In this document: positions 8,271-17,188 of the stretch, piece by piece
Layout of the letters: every line of letters begins with the position of its first letter
How positions within the stretch are numbered: position 1 is the first letter of the stretch
NCBI RefSeq assembly: GCF_016862555.1
Contig: NZ_BONE01000018.1
Span: 1 to 64,000 of the forward strand
Direction of reading: 5' to 3'
Length of the DNA: 64,000 nt
Source: Asanoa siamensis
GTDB lineage: Bacteria > Actinomycetota > Actinomycetes > Mycobacteriales > Micromonosporaceae
Position numbers and translations under genes: made by a program
The notes under the pieces: model-generated
What the model saw: the letters and a program-made list of their open reading frames with translations, nothing else
Databases searched by the model: none
What the model was told of the DNA's origin: nothing

Positions 8271-10595
8271 TCAGCCGGCCGTGCCGACGATACGGCGCAG
8301 CAACCGGTCCTGGACGTGTTCGAGCGGCTTGTCCAAAGTAGAGGTGCGCCGCGTCCAGCTGCCGTCGCCGTGCAGGACGAAGGCGTCGGTGTCGTCGCTC
8401 ATCGAGGCCCGCAGCACGCTGTCGAGCTCGGCCCGGGCCACGTGGTCGGTGACGAGCACCAGCGCCTCCACCCGGCGGTCGAGGTTGCGGTGCATCATGT
8501 CGGCCGAGCCGATCCAGAACTCGGTGTCGGGGTCGTCGGGGTCGACGCCGAACCGGAACACCCGGGAGTGCTCGAGGAACCGGCCCAGGATCGAGTGCAC
8601 CCGGATGTTGTCGGACAGGCCGCGTACGCCGGGCTTCAGCGTGCACATGCCCCGGATGATGAGGTCGACGTGCACGCCGGCCCGGGACGCCCGGTAGAGG
8701 GCGTCCACGATCTCCTCGTCGACCAGGCCGTTGGCCTTCATCTGGACCAGGCCGGCACCGCCGCGGCGGACCTTCTCGATCTCGCGGTCGATCCGCTCGA
8801 TCAGGCCGCTGCGGATGCCGTGCGGCGCCACCAGCAACCGGCGGTACGCGGTCTGCCGGCTGTAGCCGGTCAACACGTTGAACAGGTCGGTCAGGTCGCG
8901 GCCCACCTCGGGATCGGCCGTCAGCATGCCGAAGTCCTCGTACAGCCGCGCGGTCTTGGGGTGGTAGTTGCCCGTGCCGATGTGGCAGTAGCGCCGGATC
9001 TGGTTGCCCTCCTGCCGCACCACGAGTGCCGTCTTGCAGTGGGTCTTGAGGCCGACCAGCCCGTAGACCACGTGGCAGCCGGCACGCTCCAGCATCCGCG
9101 CCCAGCCGATGTTGGCCACCTCGTCGAACCGCGCCTTGACCTCGACCAGCACCACCACCTGCTTGCCGGCGGTGGCGGCGTCGATCAGCGCGTCGACGAT
9201 CGGCGAGTCGCCGCTGGTGCGGTAGAGCGTCTGCTTTATGGCGAGCACGTTGGGGTCGGCCGCCGCCTGCTCGATGAAGCGCTGCACGCTGGTCGAGAAC
9301 GAGTGGTACGGGTGGTGCACCAGCACGTCGCCGTCGCGCAGCACCGAGAACACGCTGCGCGGCACCTCGCCCTCGACGAGCCGCGGGTGGGTGGCCGGCA
9401 CGAACGGCTTGTCCTTGAGGTCGGGCCGGTCGACGTCGCCGTACACCTGCCAGAGGGACGACAGGTCGAGCAGGCCGCGGACCCGCAGGACGTCGCTGGC
9501 CTCCATGTCGAGCTCGCGGATCAGCAGCTCGAGGACGTGGTCGGAGATCGAGGCCGCGACCTCCAGCCGCACCGGCGGGCCGAACCGGCGCCGGGCCAGC
9601 TCGCGCTCGAGCGCCTGCAGCAAATCCTCGTCGCGGTCCTCGTCGACCTCGACGTCGGCGTTGCGGGTCACCCGGAACAGGTGGCACTCGACCACCTGCA
9701 TGCCGGAGAAGAGCTGGCCGAGGTGGTTGGAGATGAGCTCCTCGACGGGCAGGAACCGGTTGGTACGGCCGATCCGGACGAACCGGGGCACGTTGTTGGG
9801 CACCTTGACCCGGGCGAACAGGACCTGGCCGCCGTCCGGGTCCCGCACGGAGACGGCGAGGCTCAGCGACCGGTTGGAGATGTAGGGGAACGGGTGCGCC
9901 GGGTCGACCGCCAGCGGCGTCAGCACCGGGAACACGTGGTCGCGGAAGTAGCTGCGCAGCTGCTCGCGCTCGTCGTCGGCCAGATCCGCCCAGCTCAGCA
10001 GCTCGATGCCCTCGGCGCTCAGCTTGGGCAGCACCTCGTCGACGAAGCAGGCGGCCTGCCGGGCCACCAGATCGGCGGTCTTCTCGGCGACCAGCTCGAG
10101 CTGGGTGCGCAGCGGCATCTGGTCGCCGCCGCGGACGGGCAGGCCGGCCTGGAGTCGGCGCTTGAGACCCGCGACCCGCACCATGTAGAACTCGTCGAGG
10201 TTGCTGGCGAAGATCGCGAGGAACTTGGCCCGCTCCAGCAGCGGCGTGCCGGGATCCTCCGCGAGCGAGAGCACCCGGGCGTTGAAGTCGAGCCACGACA
10301 GCTCGCGGTTGAGGAACCGGTCCTCCGGCAACGGGTCGGAGCCCAGCGGCGGCACGTCGTCCGGGGGCGGCGAGTCGGCGTTGTCGTTGGCGGTCGGCGG
10401 GGCCGGGTTCTCCGGCGCGGGGCCGTGCCCGGGGCGCGGCGCGCCGCGCCCGTGCGGCGCCTGCGAGGTGCGCGTCTCGGTCGGGCCCGCGACCGGCACC
10501 AGCTCGACCTGTTCAGCGGGCGCCATGATCGGGAGGTACCGTCCGTCGGTGCCTCGTGGGCGCGGCGTGCGTCGGCCGGGTGGTGTCTCGGTCAC
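8271..10595 (-). CDS. ppk: polyphosphate kinase 1
   Basis: PPK1 makes polyphosphate from ATP reversibly. The core is complete: an N-terminal domain with [16 protein letters not shown] and [19 protein letters not shown], the head domain, and catalytic domains with [19 protein letters not shown] (the autophosphorylated His region), [12 protein letters not shown] and [16 protein letters not shown]. About 80-100 residues at the N-terminus are Pro/Ala-rich and not part of the fold, a common feature of actinobacterial PPKs. The start is uncertain: GTG 10595 keeps a plausible coding segment, while ATG 10526 ([10 protein letters not shown]) is the alternative. Neither has a good ribosome binding site. 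It is followed by CYTH-CHAD and MutT1-like genes. Confidence 0.96.
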   Translation of the reverse strand: MTETPPGRRTPRPRGTDGRYLPIMAPAEQVELVPVAGPTETRTSQAPHGRGAPRPGHGPAPENPAPPTANDNADSPPPDDVPPLGSDPLPEDRFLNRELSWLDFNARVLSLAEDPGTPLLERAKFLAIFASNLDEFYMVRVAGLKRRLQAGLPVRGGDQMPLRTQLELVAEKTADLVARQAACFVDEVLPKLSAEGIELLSWADLADDEREQLRSYFRDHVFPVLTPLAVDPAHPFPYISNRSLSLAVSVRDPDGGQVLFARVKVPNNVPRFVRIGRTNRFLPVEELISNHLGQLFSGMQVVECHLFRVTRNADVEVDEDRDEDLLQALERELARRRFGPPVRLEVAASISDHVLELLIRELDMEASDVLRVRGLLDLSSLWQVYGDVDRPDLKDKPFVPATHPRLVEGEVPRSVFSVLRDGDVLVHHPYHSFSTSVQRFIEQAAADPNVLAIKQTLYRTSGDSPIVDALIDAATAGKQVVVLVEVKARFDEVANIGWARMLERAGCHVVYGLVGLKTHCKTALVVRQEGNQIRRYCHIGTGNYHPKTARLYEDFGMLTADPEVGRDLTDLFNVLTGYSRQTAYRRLLVAPHGIRSGLIERIDREIEKVRRGGAGLVQMKANGLVDEEIVDALYRASRAGVHVDLIIRGMCTLKPGVRGLSDNIRVHSILGRFLEHSRVFRFGVDPDDPDTEFWIGSADMMHRNLDRRVEALVLVTDHVARAELDSVLRASMSDDTDAFVLHGDGSWTRRTSTLDKPLEHVQDRLLRRIVGTAG

Positions 10596-10648
10596 CCCAT
10601 CATCATTACCTGATCGACCTGAACGTGAAATGCACTTGGGTCGACTCG

Positions 10649-11467
10649 TCAGGGCAGCGTGGGAATGGTGAGGCGGGTCACCGTTCCGGATTCGTCCTGC
10701 TCGATGCGGACCCGCTGGCCCAGGCGGAGGAGCCGCAGGCCGGAGGCGTCGAAGGCGGTCGCGGGATAGGCGAGCGAGCTGCCGTCGTCGAGCAGCACCG
10801 TGCCCGACCGGCTCGCCGGGTCGTAGGTCGCCACGGTCCCCTGCATGCCAGCACCGTAGCCCACCAGGCGGGCGGTGTGCGGGCCCAGACCGAGCCCGGC
10901 CGCCGCGGCGAGATCGGCCGCCGTGTCCACGTCCCGGCGCAGGGTGGGCCACCACCCGTCCAGGGGTACGGCGCCGGAGGCCGCGTGCGCCGCCGCCGAG
11001 CCGGGCCCGAAACACGGATCCAGGTGTACGCCCGGCGGGGTGGTCAACAGCACGGTGCCGGTGCCCGGGGCGTCAGCGGCGTACCGGCGGACCGCGCCCG
11101 CCCCGGCCTCCCGCAGCGCCGCCGTGAGCTCGCCGGGCGCGAGTGCCGGCAGGTCGGCCTGCAGGGCCGCCACCGGTCGGCCCGGCGCGGCCGCCGCACC
11201 GACCGCGAACGCCCGGTTGAGCCCGCCGCCGGCCGGTTCGGGCACGACGCGGACGCCCAGCCCGACCAGCGCCGCCGCCGCGCCCGGGTCGCCGGTGACC
11301 GCGATCACCTCGGCCACCTCGGTCGCGGCCAGGGCGGCGGTCGCGGTGTCGAGCGCGAGCGCCAGGGCGAGTCGCTCGTGCGGCACGCCGGGCAGCGCGC
11401 CCCGCAGCCGGGTCTTGCCCGTGGCGGGCGGCTTGACCGCCAGCACGACCGCCCATTCCCCACGCAC
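10649..11467 (-). CDS. cofC: CofC/FbiD-type guanylyltransferase with C-terminal cold-shock-like extension
   Basis: Residues 1-200 are the coenzyme F420 guanylyltransferase fold: [17 protein letters not shown] at the N-terminus, LQADLPAL for metal and nucleotide binding, and [11 protein letters not shown] near the end. The actinobacterial enzyme (FbiD) uses phosphoenolpyruvate, whereas archaeal CofC uses 2-phospholactate. Which substrate applies here is inferred, not seen. The last ~65 residues begin [19 protein letters not shown] and resemble a divergent cold-shock OB fold, fused in frame without a stop. The total is 272 aa, against about 210-220 for the lone enzyme. GTG 11467 ([11 protein letters not shown]) fits the family start. 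The gene sits beside ppk as in mycobacteria. Confidence 0.9.
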   Translation of the reverse strand: MRGEWAVVLAVKPPATGKTRLRGALPGVPHERLALALALDTATAALAATEVAEVIAVTGDPGAAAALVGLGVRVVPEPAGGGLNRAFAVGAAAAPGRPVAALQADLPALAPGELTAALREAGAGAVRRYAADAPGTGTVLLTTPPGVHLDPCFGPGSAAAHAASGAVPLDGWWPTLRRDVDTAADLAAAAGLGLGPHTARLVGYGAGMQGTVATYDPASRSGTVLLDDGSSLAYPATAFDASGLRLLRLGQRVRIEQDESGTVTRLTIPTLP

Positions 11468-11574
11468 GCGCCTATGGTGCCAGCCGCACTGGCTGGCCCT
11501 CCGCGCCCCCGAGCAGGCATGATTTCGCTGCGGGCCGCGCGGGCGGGCGCGCTGCGCGGCGACGAGGAGGCAGG

Positions 11575-12333
11575 GTGGCACGGCGGAGGCTGGGGTTCTG
11601 GCGACGGCTGGTGGTCATGCTGGTCAAGCCGGTGCTGACCGGGTGGACCAGGCGCACGTGGACCGGCATGGAGCACATCCCGGCGACCGGTGGCGCGATC
11701 ATCGTGGCCAACCACCTGTCGCACGCCGACCCGGTGGTCATCGGGCACTACCTCTACGACGCCGGCCGCTGGCCGAGCTTCCTGGCCAAGGCCAGCGTCT
11801 TCCGGGTGCCGGTCGTCGGCTACATCATCAGCCGCTGCCAGCAGATCCCCGTCGAGCGCGGCTCGGTGGACGCGGCGCGCTCGTTGGACACGCTGGTCAC
11901 GGCCGTCAAGGATGGCAGCAGCGTGATCATCTACCCCGAGGGCACCACGACCAAGGAGCCCGCGCTGTGGCCGATGCGGGGCAAGACCGGCGCCGCCCGG
12001 TTGGCCCTGATCACCGGCGCGCCGGTCATCCCGGTCGTGATGGACGGCCCGCAGGCGATGTTCGACCCCCGTACCGGAAAGGTCGGTGTCAAGGCGCGGA
12101 TCCCGGTGCGGGTGCACGCGGGCCCGGCGATCGACCTCACGCGGTGGGCGGGCGCGGCGCCGACACGGCACACGCTGGACTCGATGACCGAGGCGATCAT
12201 GCTGCACCTGCGCGACATGCTGGCCGAGATGCGCGGCGTGACCGACCCGCCGCCGCTCTGGGCACCGCCGCGGCAGCGCAAGGAGACCCCGGCCGCGGGT
12301 GAGCCGGTCGTGCCGAACGGGGACCAGGCATGA
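11575..12333 (+). CDS. plsC: 1-acylglycerol-3-phosphate acyltransferase (PlsC-type)
   Basis: This membrane-associated acyltransferase adds the second acyl chain in phospholipid synthesis, lysophosphatidate to phosphatidate. The catalytic H-x4-D motif is H47-LSHA-D52, with the acceptor motif YPEGTTTKE near residue 122 and basic, hydrophobic N-terminal residues for membrane contact. The length is 252 aa, with a 30-residue polar tail. GTG 11575 is preceded by GAGGAGG. Its stop overlaps the gpsA start (ATGA at 12330), so phosphatidate synthesis and glycerol-3-phosphate supply are translationally coupled. Confidence 0.94.
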   Translation: MARRRLGFWRRLVVMLVKPVLTGWTRRTWTGMEHIPATGGAIIVANHLSHADPVVIGHYLYDAGRWPSFLAKASVFRVPVVGYIISRCQQIPVERGSVDAARSLDTLVTAVKDGSSVIIYPEGTTTKEPALWPMRGKTGAARLALITGAPVIPVVMDGPQAMFDPRTGKVGVKARIPVRVHAGPAIDLTRWAGAAPTRHTLDSMTEAIMLHLRDMLAEMRGVTDPPPLWAPPRQRKETPAAGEPVVPNGDQA

Positions 12334-13325
12334 GTCATGTGGCGGTGCTCGGTGCCGGGTCGTGGGGCACGGCGTTCGCCAAGGTGCTCGGCGACGCCGG
12401 CCGCGAGGTGACCATCTGGTCGCGGCGCGAGTCGGTCGCGCGGGCCATCCGGGAGACGCGGTGCAACCCCGACTACTTCCCGGACGTACGCCTGCCGGAG
12501 CGGGTGACCGCGACCGCGGACGCCGACGCGGCGATCGCCGGAGCCGAGATCGTCGTGCTCGCGGTGCCGTCGCAGACGCTGCGCGGCAACCTCGCCGACT
12601 GGCGCGAGTCGCTCGACTCCGACGCCACGCTGGTGTCGCTGATGAAGGGCATCGAGCTCGGCACCACCAAGCGGATGAGCGAGGTGGTGATCGAGGCGGC
12701 CAACGTGCCGGCCGACCGCGTCGTGGTCGTCTCCGGCCCCAACCTGGCCCCGGAGATCGCCCTCGGGCAGCCGGCCGCGACCGTGGCCGCGGGCAGCGAC
12801 CTGCGCCGGGCGACGCTGGTGCAGGACGCCATCACGACGCCGTACATGCGGCCGTACACCAACGACGACGTGGTCGGGGCCGAGCTGGGCGGGGCCGTCA
12901 AGAACGTGATCGCGCTCGCCTACGGCATCGCCGAGGCGATGGGGCTCGGTGACAACATCAAGGCCACGCTGATCACCCGCGGCCTGGCCGAGACGGCCCG
13001 GCTGGGCGTCGCGCTCGGCGCCGACCCGCTGACCTTCGCGGGCCTGTCCGGCCTCGGCGACCTGGTCGGCACCTGCCACTCGCGGTTCTCCCGCAACCGG
13101 ACGTTCGGCGAGCGGCTCGGCCGCGGCGAGACGCTCGAGCAGGCGCAGGCCGCCGTCGGGCAGACCGCCGAGGGCGTCAAGAGCTGCCTTGCGATCCGCG
13201 ACCTCGCCCGCAAGAACGACGTGGAGATGCCGATCACCGAGCAGGTGGAGCGGGTCTGCCACGAGGGCGCCGACCCGCGCGAGGCGCTGACGATCCTGAT
13301 GACCCGCACCACGAAAGCCGAGTGA
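12330..13325 (+). CDS. gpsA: NAD(P)H-dependent glycerol-3-phosphate dehydrogenase
   Basis: GpsA reduces dihydroxyacetone phosphate to sn-glycerol 3-phosphate for phospholipid synthesis. The Rossmann motif [17 protein letters not shown] occupies residues 7-23, the [10 protein letters not shown] loop and catalytic Lys region [14 protein letters not shown] are intact, and the C-terminal helical domain contains GLAETARLG and [11 protein letters not shown]. The length of 331 aa is standard. It overlaps plsC by 4 bases, and the next gene starts 1 base after its stop. Confidence 0.97.
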   Translation: MSHVAVLGAGSWGTAFAKVLGDAGREVTIWSRRESVARAIRETRCNPDYFPDVRLPERVTATADADAAIAGAEIVVLAVPSQTLRGNLADWRESLDSDATLVSLMKGIELGTTKRMSEVVIEAANVPADRVVVVSGPNLAPEIALGQPAATVAAGSDLRRATLVQDAITTPYMRPYTNDDVVGAELGGAVKNVIALAYGIAEAMGLGDNIKATLITRGLAETARLGVALGADPLTFAGLSGLGDLVGTCHSRFSRNRTFGERLGRGETLEQAQAAVGQTAEGVKSCLAIRDLARKNDVEMPITEQVERVCHEGADPREALTILMTRTTKAE

Positions 13326-13326
13326 A

Positions 13327-14439
13327 TTGACCGAGTACGGCGACGGCACGCGGTCCGCGCACGCGGGACTGCCGCCGGCGGTCCCGGGGGAGCCCTTCCT
13401 GCCGGGGCCGGTGTTCGCGGCCCCCTACCACCTCGACCCGGCGGTCGGCCCGGCCGCGTCGCCCAACGGCTACGGGCGGCCGGACAACCAGACCCGGCGG
13501 CTGCTGGAGGCCGCGATCGGATCGCTGGAGGGTGGTTCCACGCTCGCCTTCGCCAGCGGGCAGGCGGCGGTGACCGCGGTGCTGCTGTCGACCCTGCGCC
13601 CCGGCGACACCGTGGTGCTGCCGGCCGACGGCTACTACCCGGTGCGCGGCTTCGCGACCTCGACCCTGGCGGAGCTGGGCGTCACGGCGGTCTTCGCGCC
13701 GACGGCCGGGCCGGCGCCCGACTACACCGGTGTGCGGCTGGTGCTGCTGGAGACGCCGGCCAACCCAGGTCTCGACGTCTGCGACGTGGCCGCGCTCGCC
13801 GCCCGGGCGCGGGCGGCCGGGGCGTTGCTCGCCGTCGACAACACCGCCGCCACGCCGTTGGGGCAGCGGCCGCTCGACCTCGGCGCCGACATCGCGCTGG
13901 CGTCCGGCACGAAAGCCCTCACGGGCCACTCCGACCTGCTTCTCGGGTACGTGGCGACGCGTTCGCCGGAGCTGCTGGCGTCGCTGACCTCGTGGCGGGC
14001 CACGACGGGCTCGATTCCGGGCGCGTTCGACGCCTGGCTCGCCCACCGCTCGCTGTTCACCCTCGACCTGCGGCTGGCCAGGCAGTCGGCCAACGCGGCC
14101 GCGGTGGTCGCGGCGCTCGCGGAGCGGCCCGACGTGACCGGGCTGCGCTGGCCCGGCCGGCCCGGCGACCCGGCCTTCGAGGTGGCGTCCAGGCAGATGC
14201 GCCGGATCCCGGGCGTCGTCGGTTTCGACCTCGGATCGGCTTCGCGAGTGGCCCGGTTCCTGGCCGCCTCCCGGCTGGTCGCGGCGGCGACGTCGTTCGG
14301 CGGCGTGCACACCAGTGCCGACCGGCGGGAGCAGTGGGGCGACGACACCGCGCCGGGCTTCGTGCGGCTGTCCTGCGGCATCGAGGACGCGGCCGACCTG
14401 GTCGCCGACATCACCGCGGCGTTGGACGCCGCCGCCTGA
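13327..14439 (+). CDS. cystathionine gamma-lyase-like PLP enzyme
   Basis: A fold-type I, Cys/Met-metabolism family PLP enzyme of 370 aa. The PLP lysine is K196 in SGTKALTGHSDLL. FASGQAAVTAVL is the phosphate-binding segment, VDNTAATPLGQRPL carries the cofactor Asp, and FVRLSCGIEDAADL is the usual C-terminal end. It may cleave cystathionine or a related thioether, but the family signature does not decide between lyase and synthase. The start is TTG at 13327, one base after the gpsA stop, with no good ribosome binding site, so translational coupling is likely. Its 3' end overlaps the convergent small gene by 29 bases. Confidence 0.88.
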   Translation: MTEYGDGTRSAHAGLPPAVPGEPFLPGPVFAAPYHLDPAVGPAASPNGYGRPDNQTRRLLEAAIGSLEGGSTLAFASGQAAVTAVLLSTLRPGDTVVLPADGYYPVRGFATSTLAELGVTAVFAPTAGPAPDYTGVRLVLLETPANPGLDVCDVAALAARARAAGALLAVDNTAATPLGQRPLDLGADIALASGTKALTGHSDLLLGYVATRSPELLASLTSWRATTGSIPGAFDAWLAHRSLFTLDLRLARQSANAAAVVAALAERPDVTGLRWPGRPGDPAFEVASRQMRRIPGVVGFDLGSASRVARFLAASRLVAAATSFGGVHTSADRREQWGDDTAPGFVRLSCGIEDAADLVADITAALDAAA

Positions 14440-14704
14440 TCGTCGCCGGGGCCGGCGTCGTCCGTTTGAGGTGGTAGCGGTGCAGCTCGCTGGTGCCCTC
14501 CAGGCTCGGGTTCTCGCTCACCGAGACGAGCTCCCAACCCTGGCCGCCGGCCCGGTTGAGGTGGGCCAGCGCGGTCTCGCCGAACGGCGTGACGTCGAGC
14601 ATCGAGCCGTCCGGCCCGTACCAGTGGAACGTGACCTCCCAGCCGGCCGCGTCGACCCGCGCCATGCGCCGGCGGACGAGCAAGGCGTACTCCCATTTCG
14701 CCAT
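14411..14704 (-). CDS. small DUF4177-like protein
   Basis: The protein is 97 aa, starting MAKWEYALLVRRRMARVDAAG. The aromatic WEYALLV start and the LNRAGGQGWELVSVSE motif resemble the small DUF4177 family, whose function is unknown. The predicted fold is a single alpha/beta unit without membrane segments. The 3' end overlaps the PLP enzyme on the other strand. An in-frame ATG at 14731 would add nine residues (MPRRGISPR), but the family-like start is at 14704. Confidence 0.72.
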   Translation of the reverse strand: MAKWEYALLVRRRMARVDAAGWEVTFHWYGPDGSMLDVTPFGETALAHLNRAGGQGWELVSVSENPSLEGTSELHRYHLKRTTPAPATIRRRRPTPR

Positions 14705-14794
14705 GCGCGGGGAGATTCCCCGCCGGGGCACGCGGAAAACGGCGCGTACGCTGCGTGATCGGTGGACCAGCCTGCCTCACGCGCCACGGCAGAG

Positions 14795-14800
14795 TAGGGT
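14795..14800 (+). promoter_or_regulatory. leaderless-type -10 box for ddl
   Basis: TAGGGT lies 8 bases before the GTG at 14809, and no Shine-Dalgarno sequence is present. The position predicts a leaderless or nearly leaderless ddl mRNA. Confidence 0.45.
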
Positions 14801-14808
14801 CCTGACCT

Positions 14809-15912
14809 GTGACGAAGCCTAGGAAGATCCGCGTCGCGGTCGTGTTCGGCGGCCGCAGCACCGAGCACGCCATTTCGGCGGTCAGTGCCGGGAGCATCCT
14901 GCGGGTGCTGGACCCCGACCAGTACGAGGTGATCCCGGTGGGCATCACCCGCGAAGGTCAGTGGGTGCTCACCGACGGTGACCCTGGCGCGCTGGCGATC
15001 GAGGGTGCGCGGCTTCCGGAGATCACCGCGAGCGCCGGCACCGCGGTGGTGCTGCCCGGCGACCCGACGTCACGCGGGCTGATGGTGGTCGAGCCGTCGG
15101 CGGGCCTCGGCGCGCTGGGCGGCGTCGACGTGGTCTTCCCGGCGCTGCACGGCGCCTACGGCGAGGACGGCACCATTCAGGGGCTGCTGGAGATGGCCGA
15201 CATTCCTTATGTGGGCGCCAACGTGTTCGCCAGCGCCGCCGCGATGGACAAGGAGTTCACCAAGAAGCTCGCGGCGGCGGAGGGCATCCCGGTCGGGCCC
15301 TACGCGGTCCTGCGCAACGGCCAGTCGTTGAGCGAGGCCGAGAAGGAGCGCCTGGGGCTGCCGGTGTTCGTGAAGCCGTCGCGGGCCGGTTCGTCGTACG
15401 GGATCACCCGGATCACCGACTGGGCCGACCTCGACGCCGCCGTCGCGACCGCCCGGCAGATCGACCCGAAGGTGCTCGTCGAGGCGGCGATCGTGGGCCG
15501 CGAGGTCGAGTGCGGGGTGCTCGAGGCCGAGGCCGGGGGCAGCGCGGAGGCTTCGCTGCTGGCCGAGATCCGGGTGACGGGCGAGGGCCACGAGTTCTAC
15601 GACTTCGAGGCCAAGTATCTGGGCGAGGACTGCGAGTACGACATTCCCGCGCGGCTGCCGGAGGGTGTGGCGCGGACGGTGCAGGACTATGCGGTGCGCA
15701 CGTTCAACGCGATCGACTGCGCGGGCCTGGCCCGCGTCGACTTCTTCGTCACCGACGACAACCAGGTGCTGCTCAACGAGATCAACACAATGCCGGGCTT
15801 CACGGCGACGTCGATGTTCCCGCGGATGTGGGCGGCCAGCGGGCTCGAATACCCGAAGCTGGTCGACCGCCTGATCCGCACGGCCCTGCGCCGCGGCACG
15901 GGCCTGCACTAG
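14809..15912 (+). CDS. ddl: D-alanine--D-alanine ligase
   Basis: This ATP-grasp enzyme joins two D-alanines for peptidoglycan precursors in the cytosol. Present are the N-terminal [19 protein letters not shown], the ATP-grasp lysines with [14 protein letters not shown], the [13 protein letters not shown] stretch typical of D-Ala-D-Ala ligases, and the metal-binding [21 protein letters not shown] near the end. The length of 367 aa is usual. No change toward a D-lactate ligase signature is evident, though the F in YDFEAKY replaces the Tyr common in proteobacterial Ddl. The gene has its own promoter and is convergent with the HIT gene. Confidence 0.97.
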   Translation: MTKPRKIRVAVVFGGRSTEHAISAVSAGSILRVLDPDQYEVIPVGITREGQWVLTDGDPGALAIEGARLPEITASAGTAVVLPGDPTSRGLMVVEPSAGLGALGGVDVVFPALHGAYGEDGTIQGLLEMADIPYVGANVFASAAAMDKEFTKKLAAAEGIPVGPYAVLRNGQSLSEAEKERLGLPVFVKPSRAGSSYGITRITDWADLDAAVATARQIDPKVLVEAAIVGREVECGVLEAEAGGSAEASLLAEIRVTGEGHEFYDFEAKYLGEDCEYDIPARLPEGVARTVQDYAVRTFNAIDCAGLARVDFFVTDDNQVLLNEINTMPGFTATSMFPRMWAASGLEYPKLVDRLIRTALRRGTGLH

Positions 15913-15923
15913 GTCCCTGTTGG

Positions 15924-16364
15924 TCAGACCGCCGTGAAGTAGCGGCGGAGACGGGCGGCGAGCGCGGCCACTTCGGCCTCGCCGCCGCGCGGCGCACCGG
16001 GCCAGTAGGCACTGTCGTGCCACGGAGTCTCGTCCGGCATGCCCCGGTGGCGGGGGAAGACGTGCTGGTGGAAATGCGGGATGCCGCGCCCGATGACGGC
16101 GGAGAACACGTGCTCGGGGTCAAGCTCGGCCCGAACGGCGATGGCGGCACGCCGCACAGCCGACCCGACGGCGGCGGCCTCGACATCGGTAAGATCATCG
16201 AGGTACGGCACGTGCCGCAAGGTCTCGACGAACAAGTATCCGAGGACGACGCCGCCCTCCCCCTGCGACCCATGCGAAACGGCGACGAGATCGTCACGCC
16301 AGATCTCCGGACCGACCAGGGGCCCTTCACCACGATGCTTGGCACAGATGAGACAGTCATCCAT
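15924..16364 (-). CDS. HIT family protein
   Basis: A small nucleotide hydrolase or transferase of 146 aa. The histidine triad H97-F-H99-Q-H101-V-F is intact, and C4/C7 near the N-terminus match the zinc-binding CxxC of many HIT proteins. The substrate is probably an adenosine phosphoramidate or dinucleoside polyphosphate. A TAGACT box (16378-16373) lies 8 bases before the ATG, so the mRNA may be leaderless. That position supports ATG 16364 over the upstream start at 16445. It is convergent with ddl, with 11 bases between stops. Confidence 0.9.
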   Translation of the reverse strand: MDDCLICAKHRGEGPLVGPEIWRDDLVAVSHGSQGEGGVVLGYLFVETLRHVPYLDDLTDVEAAAVGSAVRRAAIAVRAELDPEHVFSAVIGRGIPHFHQHVFPRHRGMPDETPWHDSAYWPGAPRGGEAEVAALAARLRRYFTAV

Positions 16365-16378
16365 GCTGCGGCAGTCTA

Positions 16379-17188
16379 GGGTCTCTCGACCGGCCCCGCC
16401 CGCCCCGCAAATGCGCCGAAGGCCGCAGCCCCGCAGTGGCTTCATCGCGGGGTCGCGCGGCGGGGATGCCGCTCCGCGGCGGCTTGGTTCGTTGGCTGCG
16501 GGGAAGACTTGGGCGCGCTTGGCCCTTGGTCGGCGCTTCGGTCCACTCGCGGCTCGCGGCTCGCGGTGAATCTGGTGTCGCCTTACGGCGGACCGATTCC
16601 TAGGTTGCCGGGGTGGTGCGGCTGGTCCGGCTCTCAGCCGGCGCCTGCTTCCTCCGCGGCCCCACTGCCGATCGCGATATCCGGGTGTCGGGGGCGGGCT
16701 GGTTTCCTCGGTTGCCGCGGAGCCGGGATTGACTCCTAGTCGGCGCCTGCATTCGCGGCGCCCTGCTGCTGGCCTGCTGCGGACTCGAATGTTGCGTGCG
16801 GCGACAGAGAGTCCGCTTCAGCGACGCGACCCTGAGTTCCGGCGTACTTGGGCGCCGCGGTGGCGTGGCCCCGTGGCGTTCGCCTTGGCGGCGGTGTTGG
16901 ACGCCTTTGGGCATGCTCTTTGGGTCGGCGCCTCCTCGTCGCGGGGGCCCATCGCGGGTTGCGCTGGGCCCGGCGGCCCCTGCGGTCACGCGACCCTGTC
17001 GTGGCGCATCCGAGTGGCGTTGGGCGAGGCTCTAATCCGCCGGTTGCTCTCCATGCGACGGCGTGTGGCCAGGTTGCGGTGGACTTGGACGCCGCCTTGC
17101 GACCGCGTGCGCCTGGGTTGCCGTGGACCTGGACGCTGTTGCGGTGCGGTCACCCGGCCGCGCGGCCGGCGCTAACCAACCCCGTGGG
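16379..17188. other. 810-bp gene-free region
   Basis: No open frame here shows family resemblance or the strong third-position GC bias of neighbouring genes. Composition is patchy, with runs such as three copies of CTCGCGG near 16548-16566 and a direct repeat at 17072-17138. It lies between the HIT promoter and the 3' end of recG. It may hold a decayed gene or an unrecognised RNA. No terminator hairpin for recG was identified with confidence. Confidence 0.6.
17072..17138 (+). repeat. imperfect 23-bp direct repeat
   Basis: Copies at 17072-17094 and 17116-17138 differ at three positions (core GTGGAC[C/T]TGGACGC) with a 44-bp period. They lie just downstream of recG in the gene-free region. Confidence 0.7.

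Noticed and set aside
6915-10613. A 1232-aa open frame antisense to ppk and CYTH-CHAD
   Set aside because: Composition is low-complexity and no domain is visible. The reverse strand encodes well-recognised proteins throughout.
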